Of a stretch of 11,343 bases of DNA, positions 1-4,542 are shown in pieces. Source of the DNA: Acidobacteriaceae bacterium (GTDB taxonomy: Bacteria; Acidobacteriota; Terriglobia; Terriglobales; Acidobacteriaceae); NCBI GenBank assembly GCA_009781125.1, contig WQYS01000050.1, forward strand, positions 1-11,343, in the 5' to 3' direction. The notes under the pieces were generated by a model, which was not told the origin of the DNA, did not search any database, and saw only the letters and a program-made list of their open reading frames with translations. Both the position numbers and the translations under genes were made by a program. Numbering within the stretch: the first letter of the stretch is position 1; the number at the start of each line of letters is the position of its first letter.

Positions 1-425
1 AGTCCCAACTCTCCGCGAACGGTATTGTTGGCGCGGGGGATCGGGTTGCCATCCTTGTCCCGGCGGTCCAATCCTGCAAGACGCTCGTCGCGGAACTTGG
101 CAATAATCTCTGGCGTCAATGCTGACAGCCAATACTTGCCTAGATGTTTGGATAGAACGACTGCATGTTGACGATCTCCAAGTTGAGACTGAGGCCGCTT
201 GGTCGGCGTAACTTCGGCAATGTATCGCTTCAAAGCCTCGTCAATCGTAAGGCGTTGAGACCGAGCGCGGTCGATAAAGACGCCACGTACCATCTCGTCC
301 TCTACATGTCGTGCCCAGTCTTCAGCGTCGCGTTTGGTGCGAAACGTTTTAATTGTGGTCGGCCATCCGATTTTTCGGATGACTGCTTTCCAAGTCTTAG
401 AAGGCGTGTTTACGATGGTTGCCAT
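1..425 (-). CDS. Tyrosine site-specific recombinase/integrase, N-terminal part (runs off window edge)
   Basis: The reading frame opens at an ATG (423-425) and stays open to the left edge, giving 141 codons of a protein whose catalytic domain lies outside the window. A GGAG ribosome-binding site sits 5 bases upstream (431-434). The visible part matches the N-terminal arm-binding and SAM-like core-binding regions of the phage-integrase family: FRTKRDAEDWARHVEDEM at residues 28-45, TIDEALKRYIAEVTP at 60-74, LTPEIIAKFRDERL at 103-116, and NTVRGEL at 134-140, which fits the NTVNREL-type junction before the catalytic domain. The role would be cutting and rejoining DNA at a specific core site. It is distinct from the P4-type integrase at 2883-4151 and lies beside the origin-like region of the element, so multimer resolution is as plausible as integration. 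No catalytic residue is visible, so activity cannot be judged. Confidence 0.82.
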   Translation of the reverse strand, partial: MATIVNTPSKTWKAVIRKIGWPTTIKTFRTKRDAEDWARHVEDEMVRGVFIDRARSQRLTIDEALKRYIAEVTPTKRPQSQLGDRQHAVVLSKHLGKYWLSALTPEIIAKFRDERLAGLDRRDKDGNPIPRANNTVRGELG

Positions 426-470
426 AATAGCTCCGGTAATGAAAGTAAGCGGTTCAATGTTGTATCGAAT

Positions 471-496
471 TGGTTTAGGCGCAAATGCCTAGACCA
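471..496. repeat. Inverted repeat with 10-6-10 geometry upstream of the recombinase
   Basis: TGGTTTAGGC (471-480) and GCCTAGACCA (487-496) are inverted copies with one mismatch, separated by the 6-bp spacer GCAAAT. Arms of 9-11 bp around a 6-8 bp centre are the usual layout of a tyrosine-recombinase core site. The repeat lies 46 bp upstream of the recombinase start, so it could be that enzyme's own site. It could equally be an operator for the gene. Confidence 0.4.
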
Positions 497-620
497 CAAC
501 GAAAACTACGATCCGCCGCTAACTCATAATGGGCTTCGTGGCTTTTTCAACAGATGCACAGAGTTCACAGAGCCTTCTCCTGCTAGTTATGTTTCTTTTG
601 TTCTCCTGTTCTTAATTAAG

Positions 621-706
621 CGGACCGGAGGTACGGTAATTTCGGACCGGAAGTACGGTAAATCACGGACCGGAGGTACGGGTTTCGCGGACCGGAAGTA
701 CGGTAG
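621..706 (+). repeat. Four tandem 19-bp iterons
   Basis: Copies CGGACCGGAGGTACGGTAA (621-639), CGGACCGGAAGTACGGTAA (643-661), CGGACCGGAGGTACGGGTT (666-684) and CGGACCGGAAGTACGGTAG (688-706) repeat every 22 or 23 bp, about two helical turns. One internal base alternates G, A, G, A between copies, and each carries the short dyad ACCG-N6-CGGT (CGGG in the third). Spacing of 22 bp and adjacency to a RepA-family gene are the classic signs of initiator-binding iterons. Confidence 0.82.
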
Positions 707-715
707 TCCATCATC

Positions 716-740
716 ATTTACACAGTCCTTCTGTGGAAAT
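716..740. promoter_or_regulatory. dnaA box: Inverted pair of DnaA-box-like sites
   Basis: ATTTACACAG (716-725) and CTGTGGAAAT (731-740) form an inverted repeat with one mismatch around a 5-bp centre. Read in the box orientation both are ATTT(A/C)CACA, which differs from TTATNCACA at two positions. The match is weak for each alone, but the pair sits between the strong and degenerate iterons, where plasmid origins usually keep DnaA boxes. It could instead be a simple hairpin. Confidence 0.4.
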
Positions 741-766
741 AACACAACCCTAACGTCCGAGAGTAG

Positions 767-808
767 CGGCCCAGAGGTACGGTAGTTTGTGGCTCGGATG
801 TGTGGAAG
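767..808 (+). repeat. Two degenerate iterons next to the repA stop
   Basis: CGGCCCAGAGGTACGGTAG (767-785) matches the iteron consensus at 17 of 19 positions. A further copy at 790-808 matches 12 of 19 and lies exactly 23 bp away, ending three bases before the repA stop codon (812-814). The retained 23-bp spacing is what makes the weaker copy believable. Such outlying, poorer copies often act as lower-affinity initiator sites. Confidence 0.5.
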
Positions 809-811
809 CGG

Positions 812-1831
812 CTATTTGCGGCTTACACGGCCCCTGGAAGGGTCGTCGGGCAAGAATGGACTGGTAGCCTTGGCGAACACTACGCCGTCGTCTGTGACCG
901 TCATGCTGGCTCCTAGCCACAGCGCATGTAACAGCGCCGCTGTCTGCTCCATAGCTTGCTTGATCTTCCACGGACTCGACTCGCCGTACCAGAACTGCTC
1001 ACTCAGCACGTCCCATCGAATCAGACTTGGTACGCTGGCGGCATAGGCTCGGACAAAAGCCCACAGTAGGAGTGCCCCTTTGCGCGGATTCTTTTTGGTA
1101 AGCCGCCAGAGCGGGCGGGGAATGGCAACGAGGTACTTCATCGCTTCTTGGAATAGAGGTTCGCTGATAGTGAAGCCATAGCGTTTGACAGCTAACGCCC
1201 GCTGGACTCCTAGCCTTTCAGAATCAACTGACTGGGGAAGATGCCAACTCTCAAGAAACGGAATGATCTTTCCGCGCTCGACGGTGACAGTCCCGCATTC
1301 AATCGTGATCGCCAGTCCAGACAGACGCTGGAAGCTCTCGCGCACCTTGCGGTAATTCTTTACTCCGTCGCTGGCCCCGACATCTCGAAGGTATTCGTAG
1401 ATTGAGTTCCACGCTACTGTACGACTCGGTTCTTTGCCTGCCGCGATAGCACGGCGGCCCTCTTGCACGGCGCGGTCGATCAGCCAGTGCATGAATCGCA
1501 TGTCCGCGCCGTAGGGCATGTCCGCATCCGGTCTGGCGCACGTATAAGTGACCCTCACCCATGCGTCCCCGAAGCGGGTCCGCTTCGTGATCTGTCGCTT
1601 TTCAGTCGGCCTGTACGGAAGCGGACAGTCTGCAAGTGCTCGCGCAATCAAAATCCACGCGGTATCGGTGCGCCCGTTGGCGTAGACGCTGGCGTTCTCC
1701 GCAATGGACGCAACGCGGTCAACGTAGCGCATTGCGCCAGTCTGTTTCTCGGCTCTGTGATTCCGGCCTGGTGGTGGTAACAGGCTGCGGATGGAGATTG
1801 GAAGTTCAATCTCCCCGATTCGGGTGAGCAT
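812..1831 (-). CDS. repA: RepA-type plasmid replication initiator
   Basis: This 339-residue protein resembles the plasmid-encoded RepA family (RepA_C, Pfam PF04796), which binds iterons and opens a plasmid origin. The signature PYG motif appears as DMPYGADMRFMHWLIDRAV (residues 104-122), followed by SIYEYLRDVG (143-152) and the RKVRESFQRLSGLAITIE segment (161-178), together a first winged-helix unit. A second unit is suggested by IPRPLWRL (237-244), GALLLWAFVRAY (252-263) and IRWDVLSEQF (271-280). The start ATG has no strong ribosome-binding site but lies 10 bp after the end of the alpA frame, suggesting translational coupling. Iterons lie just past its stop. The IS200 in alpA separates it from any promoter upstream of alpA, so expression may be reduced. 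Family assignment is by motif pattern, not alignment. Confidence 0.8.
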   Translation of the reverse strand: MLTRIGEIELPISIRSLLPPPGRNHRAEKQTGAMRYVDRVASIAENASVYANGRTDTAWILIARALADCPLPYRPTEKRQITKRTRFGDAWVRVTYTCARPDADMPYGADMRFMHWLIDRAVQEGRRAIAAGKEPSRTVAWNSIYEYLRDVGASDGVKNYRKVRESFQRLSGLAITIECGTVTVERGKIIPFLESWHLPQSVDSERLGVQRALAVKRYGFTISEPLFQEAMKYLVAIPRPLWRLTKKNPRKGALLLWAFVRAYAASVPSLIRWDVLSEQFWYGESSPWKIKQAMEQTAALLHALWLGASMTVTDDGVVFAKATSPFLPDDPSRGRVSRK

Positions 1832-2003
1832 ACCGCAACAGCTAAAGGTTGTTCTTTGGCTGTAGTGGCAGGCGCGATAGTGCTATGCGTGACTCAACCC
1901 ACTGGCTAATTTCAGAGTCGATCCATCCCACAGAACGCGCAGAGATGCGCACGGGGCTAGGAAATGTACCGCTTTTGATGTAGCAGTAAATCCGATGGGT
2001 AAT

Positions 2004-2021
2004 CCCCCGGCTCTGCCGGGG
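2004..2021. repeat. IS200 left-end palindrome
   Basis: CCCCCGGC-TCT-GCCGGGG forms a stem of 7 pairs with a 3-base loop, 13 bp inside the inferred left boundary. Left-end hairpins in this family are recognised by TnpA as single-stranded structures. Its core is identical to the right-end hairpin. Confidence 0.8.
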
Positions 2022-2105
2022 AGACAGTCAGAGTTTGACAGATACGGGAGTCCACCTCGAAACTCCTTGACGTGAGCCGCCAAGCGCACGCACAAGGAGA
2101 ATCGG

Positions 2106-2537
2106 ATGGACGAATTCGAGAGTTTGAACCACTCGAAGTGGGAGTGCAAGTACCACGTAGTATTTATACCGAAGAACCGCAGGAAAGTTCTATATGGAAA
2201 CCTGCGCAAGCACCTGGGAGAGTTATTTCACCATCTTGCGGGGCAGAAGGAATGCCGAATCGAGGAGGGGCATCTGTTGGCGGACCATGTGCATATGCTG
2301 ATATCGATTCCGCCGAAGTACGCGGTAGCTCAGGTGGTGGGGTTCATCAAGGGGAAGAGCGCCATCCATTTGGCACGGGTGTATGGTGAGCGGAAACAGA
2401 ACTATACGGGGCAACACTTCTGGGCACGGGGATATTTTGTATCGACGGTAGGCCGAGATGAAAAAGTCATACAGGAGTACATCCGCAACCAGGCAGAGGA
2501 AGATCACCGTCTGGATCAGATGAACCTGTGGAAGTGA
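2106..2537 (+). CDS. tnpA: IS200-type Y1 transposase
   Basis: This 143-residue HUH-superfamily transposase cuts and joins single-stranded DNA at the ends of its element. The HUH motif is H61-V62-H63 in LLADHVHMLISIPP, and the catalytic tyrosine is Y125 in QEYIRNQ, with Q129 one helical turn later. SKWECKYHVVFIPKNRRKVL (10-29) is the usual N-terminal beta strand, and FIKGKSAIHLAR and GQHFWARGYFVSTVGRDE are typical of IS200 TnpA. Length equals the family norm, all expected catalytic residues are present and no frame damage is seen, so the enzyme looks active. A strong AAGGAGA ribosome-binding site (2094-2100) precedes the ATG by 5 bases. Transcription is opposite to the interrupted alpA and to the neighbouring element genes. 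Confidence 0.95.
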   Translation: MDEFESLNHSKWECKYHVVFIPKNRRKVLYGNLRKHLGELFHHLAGQKECRIEEGHLLADHVHMLISIPPKYAVAQVVGFIKGKSAIHLARVYGERKQNYTGQHFWARGYFVSTVGRDEKVIQEYIRNQAEEDHRLDQMNLWK

Positions 2538-2540
2538 TCT

Positions 2541-2608
2541 GCCACCTTCAGGTGGCACAAACCAACTGGGGCCGCGTTAGCGCCCCCACATAGCCGCTTT
2601 GAGCGGCT
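2541..2608. repeat. Three consecutive hairpins after tnpA
   Basis: Between the tnpA stop and the right-end palindrome lie GCCACC-TTCA-GGTGGC (2541-2556), TGGGGCCGC-GTTA-GCGCCCCCA (2567-2588, one mismatch) and AGCCGCT-TTG-AGCGGCT (2592-2608). None is followed by a T-run, so they are not obvious intrinsic terminators. They may shield tnpA from read-through, stabilise its mRNA, or contribute to the folded single-stranded right end. Confidence 0.6.
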
Positions 2609-2620
2609 CACACAGTAAAG

Positions 2621-2639
2621 CCCCCGGCTCTGCCGGGGG
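2621..2639. repeat. IS200 right-end palindrome
   Basis: CCCCCGGC-TCT-GCCGGGGG is a perfect 8-pair stem with a 3-base loop, ending 8 bp before the inferred right boundary. It repeats the left-end hairpin and marks the 3' end cleaved by TnpA. Confidence 0.8.
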
Positions 2640-2801
2640 ATATTTACTAGCGCTTCTCGATAAGCCGGTGCGGGCCTGTACCGATGGAAGACGGAGAATT
2701 TGTACGGACGACATGATCGTCTCCTTCATGCAAGAAGAGGAATGCGCAACGCGATATGCGCGGCGTTATGTCCGGGGCATTTCGGGGGTGGATCAAATCG
2801 G

Positions 2802-2815
2802 ACGCCGGACGGCGT
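2802..2815. promoter_or_regulatory. Short perfect palindrome upstream of alpA
   Basis: ACGCCG-GA-CGGCGT lies about 90 bp upstream of the alpA start, in the 168-bp gap after the integrase gene. A dyad of this kind in front of a small regulator gene could be an operator. No convincing promoter hexamers are seen around it, and nothing else in the gap can be identified. Confidence 0.25.
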
Positions 2816-2882
2816 GAGGCGTACAAAGGAGGGACAGCGAACAATCTGAATCGGGTACGCCTATGGGAGTAAAGCTACTACA

Positions 2883-4151
2883 TCAAATCCCAACTTGTCC
2901 ATAAGCCTCTATCACAGTTTTATGGGTGAGCGGCATCTGAGTGCTAATACTAAGCACCTTGGCTCCGCGCTGGGCCTGTTCCAGATAGTCGGCCCAGTCC
3001 TGCATCAGCTTTGTGCGCTGTTCCAGATACTTCGCGTGATTGTATGCCGCGCTAACCGCATCCCGTGGCCCGTGAGCAAGCTGTACTTCGATGTGGTCGT
3101 GGTTATAGCCCTTCTCGTGAAGGATTGTAGATGCGATGCCACGAAAACCGTGTCCGGTCATACGGCCCTTGTAGCCCATCCGTTCCAGAGCCTTCAGGAT
3201 CGTATTGTTGCTCATCGGCTTCTCCGGCTTACGGTCGCCGGGGAAGAGTAGTTCGTACTCGCCAGTAAGGTCGTGAAGCATCTCCAACACCTCTACAGCC
3301 TGCCTCGCCAACGGAACGATATGCGGCGCTCCCATCTTCATCCTCTCGGCGGGAATGTCCCATCGACGTTCCTCGAAATTGATCTCGCTCCAACGCGCCT
3401 GAATCAGTTCACTCGTGCGAACAAACGTCATTGCAATCAGTTTCAGCGCAAAACGGGTAACTGGGGTTCCACGATCAACCTCGATGGCGCGTAGAAGTTG
3501 CGGCAACTCACGAGCATCTACACGGGCATAATTCACATGACGGACAGACGGAAGAATATCGCTGGGTTTGATATCTGCAACTGGATTGCGTTTGGCGTAT
3601 CCGTGGGCAACGGCATAGCGGAAGATTTGCCCGGTCATCCCAAGCATACGTTTCGGCATCTCCCGTTTATTGCCGCGTATCTGAATGGCTCTCGTCATCG
3701 CTACGATATCGGGCGCTTCGATCTCCATAATTGGCCGCGCTCCAAGAGTGGGCAAAATGTTAGCCTCCAGACGCCTCACGACATAACCGGCTGTGCGTTC
3801 GGTTTTGCCTTCCCGCCAGTGCTCCAGCCAGAGCCGGGCCACACTCTCAAATAAACCTTCCGTCTCAACCTGTTTAGCGGTCTTGTCTGCTTTGCGTTGG
3901 GCCATCGGATCGGTGCCAGAGGCCAGCAGTCGCCTCGCTGCAATATGCAACTCTCGCGCCTGTACCAGTGTGACAGCCGGATATGCTCCAAACGACATCA
4001 GCCTGGGCGCTCCCTGAAAACGATATTTCCAGCGCCAGAGTTTCCCGCCGGTGGGCTGAATCTGTAAATGCAGACCGTGACCATCGAATAGGGTATAGGG
4101 CTTGTCTTGTATTTTCGCCGTGCGCACTTTGGTATCAGTAAGGCCGTCCAT
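2883..4151 (-). CDS. int: P4-type tyrosine integrase with DUF4102 N-terminal domain
   Basis: This 422-residue protein integrates and excises the element at the adjacent tRNA-Glu gene. The N-terminal DUF4102 arm-binding domain is clear: LTDTKVRTAK (4-13), LFDGHGLHLQIQPTGGKLWR (21-40) and SFGAYPAVTLVQAR (53-66). A SAM-like core-binding domain spans roughly 98-190. The catalytic domain keeps the full set: R245 (FVRTSE), K272 (RMKMG), H334 and R337 (TGHGFR), H360 (LAHGPRD) and nucleophile Y370 (AAYNHAKYL). Length is normal and the frame intact, so it should be active. GGAGG (4157-4161) lies 5 bp before the ATG. The start faces the tRNA 3' end about 195 bp away, the usual layout for P4-like islands, with repeat arrays between. 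Three TATACCC repeats just upstream suggest autoregulation or control by AlpA. Confidence 0.96.
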   Translation of the reverse strand: MDGLTDTKVRTAKIQDKPYTLFDGHGLHLQIQPTGGKLWRWKYRFQGAPRLMSFGAYPAVTLVQARELHIAARRLLASGTDPMAQRKADKTAKQVETEGLFESVARLWLEHWREGKTERTAGYVVRRLEANILPTLGARPIMEIEAPDIVAMTRAIQIRGNKREMPKRMLGMTGQIFRYAVAHGYAKRNPVADIKPSDILPSVRHVNYARVDARELPQLLRAIEVDRGTPVTRFALKLIAMTFVRTSELIQARWSEINFEERRWDIPAERMKMGAPHIVPLARQAVEVLEMLHDLTGEYELLFPGDRKPEKPMSNNTILKALERMGYKGRMTGHGFRGIASTILHEKGYNHDHIEVQLAHGPRDAVSAAYNHAKYLEQRTKLMQDWADYLEQAQRGAKVLSISTQMPLTHKTVIEAYGQVGI

Positions 4152-4180
4152 CTAGTCCTCCGAGAGTGGTCTTTAGAGAA

Positions 4181-4221
4181 TATACCCAAATCGAAAAATG
4201 CAATATACCCAAAGTATACCC
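4181..4221 (-). promoter_or_regulatory. Three TATACCC repeats in the integrase upstream region
   Basis: TATACCC occurs at 4181-4187, 4204-4210 and 4215-4221, that is, TTGGGTATA repeated on the strand read by int. The copies are 23 and 11 bp apart, about two and one helical turns, so they face the same side of the DNA. The copy nearest int lies 30 bp from its start codon, where a promoter would sit; the repeats contain TATATT and TATACT -10-like strings. They may be arm sites for the integrase, or binding sites for AlpA or another repressor. Confidence 0.5.
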
Positions 4222-4250
4222 ATTTGAGGCTGGCTTACCTTGTTTTTCAC

Positions 4251-4339
4251 TGGACACTCTTGGACGATAAAAACAATAAAACCCGCGTATTTAGCGGGTT
4301 ATTGTGGACTTTATTGGATTGTGCTGGATGTCCTTGGAT
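4251..4339. repeat. TGGA(C/T) repeats at exact 10-bp phase between tRNA and integrase
   Basis: TGGAC or TGGAT begins at 4251 and 4261, then at 4305, 4315, 4325 and 4335, with a related TTTGG at 4345 that overlaps the encoded CCA of the tRNA. Within each block the period is exactly 10 bp. The two blocks flank the tRNA terminator hairpin. Same-face repeats next to a tRNA target are the expected form of integrase arm-type sites. Which protein binds them is inferred. Confidence 0.55.
4267..4300 (-). terminator. Intrinsic terminator downstream of tRNA-Glu
   Basis: Read on the minus strand, AACCCGC and GCGGGTT form a perfect 7-pair stem (4294-4300 with 4280-4286) around a 7-base loop, followed by TTATTGTTTTT. 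It lies 47 bp beyond the encoded CCA and would end the tRNA transcript before the integrase promoter region. If the crossover is inside the tRNA 3' end, this terminator came with the element. Confidence 0.75.
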
Positions 4340-4346
4340 GAATCTT

Positions 4347-4424
4347 TGGCGTCCCCGAGGGGATTCGAACCCCTGTTATCGCCGTGAAAGGGCGGTGTCC
4401 TGGGCCGGGCTAGACGACGGGGAC
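4347..4424 (-). tRNA. tRNA-Glu (anticodon TTC), integration target
   Basis: The minus strand begins GTCCCCGTCGTCTAG and ends in GGGGTTCGAATCCCC, then a CGGGGAC acceptor strand, discriminator G and an encoded CCA (4347-4349). The 7-bp acceptor stem GTCCCCG/CGGGGAC pairs perfectly. The anticodon loop is CTTTCAC with TTC at 4386-4388, decoding GAA/GAG. The T-loop TTCGAAT is canonical. The body closely follows bacterial tRNA-Glu, with a slightly longer D-loop. The gene is intact and its 3' end faces the P4-type integrase, so it is almost certainly the attachment site, with the element restoring the 3' end on insertion. The matching second copy of the 3' end must lie outside this window. Confidence 0.97.
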
Positions 4425-4542
4425 GCTTGCTCTGCGCGGCTGTGTGCTTACGCTCGCACCTTCCGCTTTCTAATCATCATCATAACTGGCGGCCCGGTTT
4501 CCTGCACCTGCGATACTGCTTGCCGCCGGTGCTTCAAACCCC

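Larger units (their letters stand above)
540..811. other. Putative replication origin (oriV-like) region
   Basis: This non-coding stretch lies directly after the repA stop codon and holds what an iteron-type plasmid origin would need. An AT-rich segment with two TTCTCCTG copies (575-582, 601-608) ends in TTAATTAAG near 620. Four close iterons follow (621-706), then an inverted pair of DnaA-box-like 9-mers (716-724 and 732-740), then two degenerate iterons (767-808). Location downstream of a RepA-family gene occurs in several plasmid groups. No gene is supported here: the long plus-strand frame crossing it translates the iterons into a tandem repeat. Function is inferred from arrangement. Confidence 0.6.
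1991..2647 (+). mobile_element. IS200-type insertion sequence (IS200/IS605 family)
   Basis: The 657-bp boundaries come from the host gene: deleting 1991-2647 (or 1992-2648, as one T is shared) rejoins alpA in frame. There are no terminal inverted repeats of the DDE type and no target duplication, as expected for a single-strand transposing element. Near-identical subterminal palindromes lie at both ends: CCCCCGGCTCTGCCGGGG at 2004-2021 and the same core at 2621-2639. One gene, tnpA, is carried, on the opposite strand to alpA. The right end is AGTAAA-hairpin-TTTACT like, and the left flank also reads AGTAAA, which may reflect target recognition. No TnpB gene is present, so it belongs to the IS200 subgroup. 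Confidence 0.9.
1842..2714 (-). pseudogene. alpA: AlpA-family excisionase/regulator, split by an IS200 insertion
   Basis: The gene is in two pieces. The 5' part (2714 down to 2649, 22 codons) starts MSSVQILRLPSVQARTGLSR, with AAGGAG (2721-2726) 6 bp upstream of the ATG. The 3' part (1991 down to 1842) reads IYCYIKSGTFPSPVRI, then ARSVGWIDSEISQWVESR, and stops 10 bp before repA. Joined across the IS, they give an uninterrupted 71-residue frame with the AlpA/Xis helix-turn-helix pattern TGLSRS.IY..IK.GTFP.PVR....VGW..SEI..W. Family members direct prophage and island excision, or activate the integrase gene. As it stands the first part reads about 20 codons into the IS and stops, so the product should be non-functional. 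Position between a P4-type integrase and repA fits an excision regulator. The identification is firm; its target sites are unknown. Confidence 0.85.

Noticed and set aside
621..706. CRISPR array
   Set aside because: The 19-bp repeats are separated by only 3-4 bp, so there are no spacers of protospacer length, and no Cas gene is present. The spacing fits iterons.
165..785. Plus-strand open frame of 206 codons
   Set aside because: It runs antisense to the recombinase start and then through the iterons, whose translation gives a repeated RTGG/DRKYG pattern. There is no ribosome-binding site or family similarity; it is a shadow.
1883..2209. Minus-strand open frame of 108 codons spanning the alpA-IS junction
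   Set aside because: It is one frame off from the real alpA 3' half and reads through the IS left end antisense to tnpA. It has no recognisable content.
2599..2844. Two small open frames between the IS and the integrase gene
   Set aside because: Both overlap the alpA 5' part, which has the proper ribosome-binding site and family motif. The alternatives show no coding signal.
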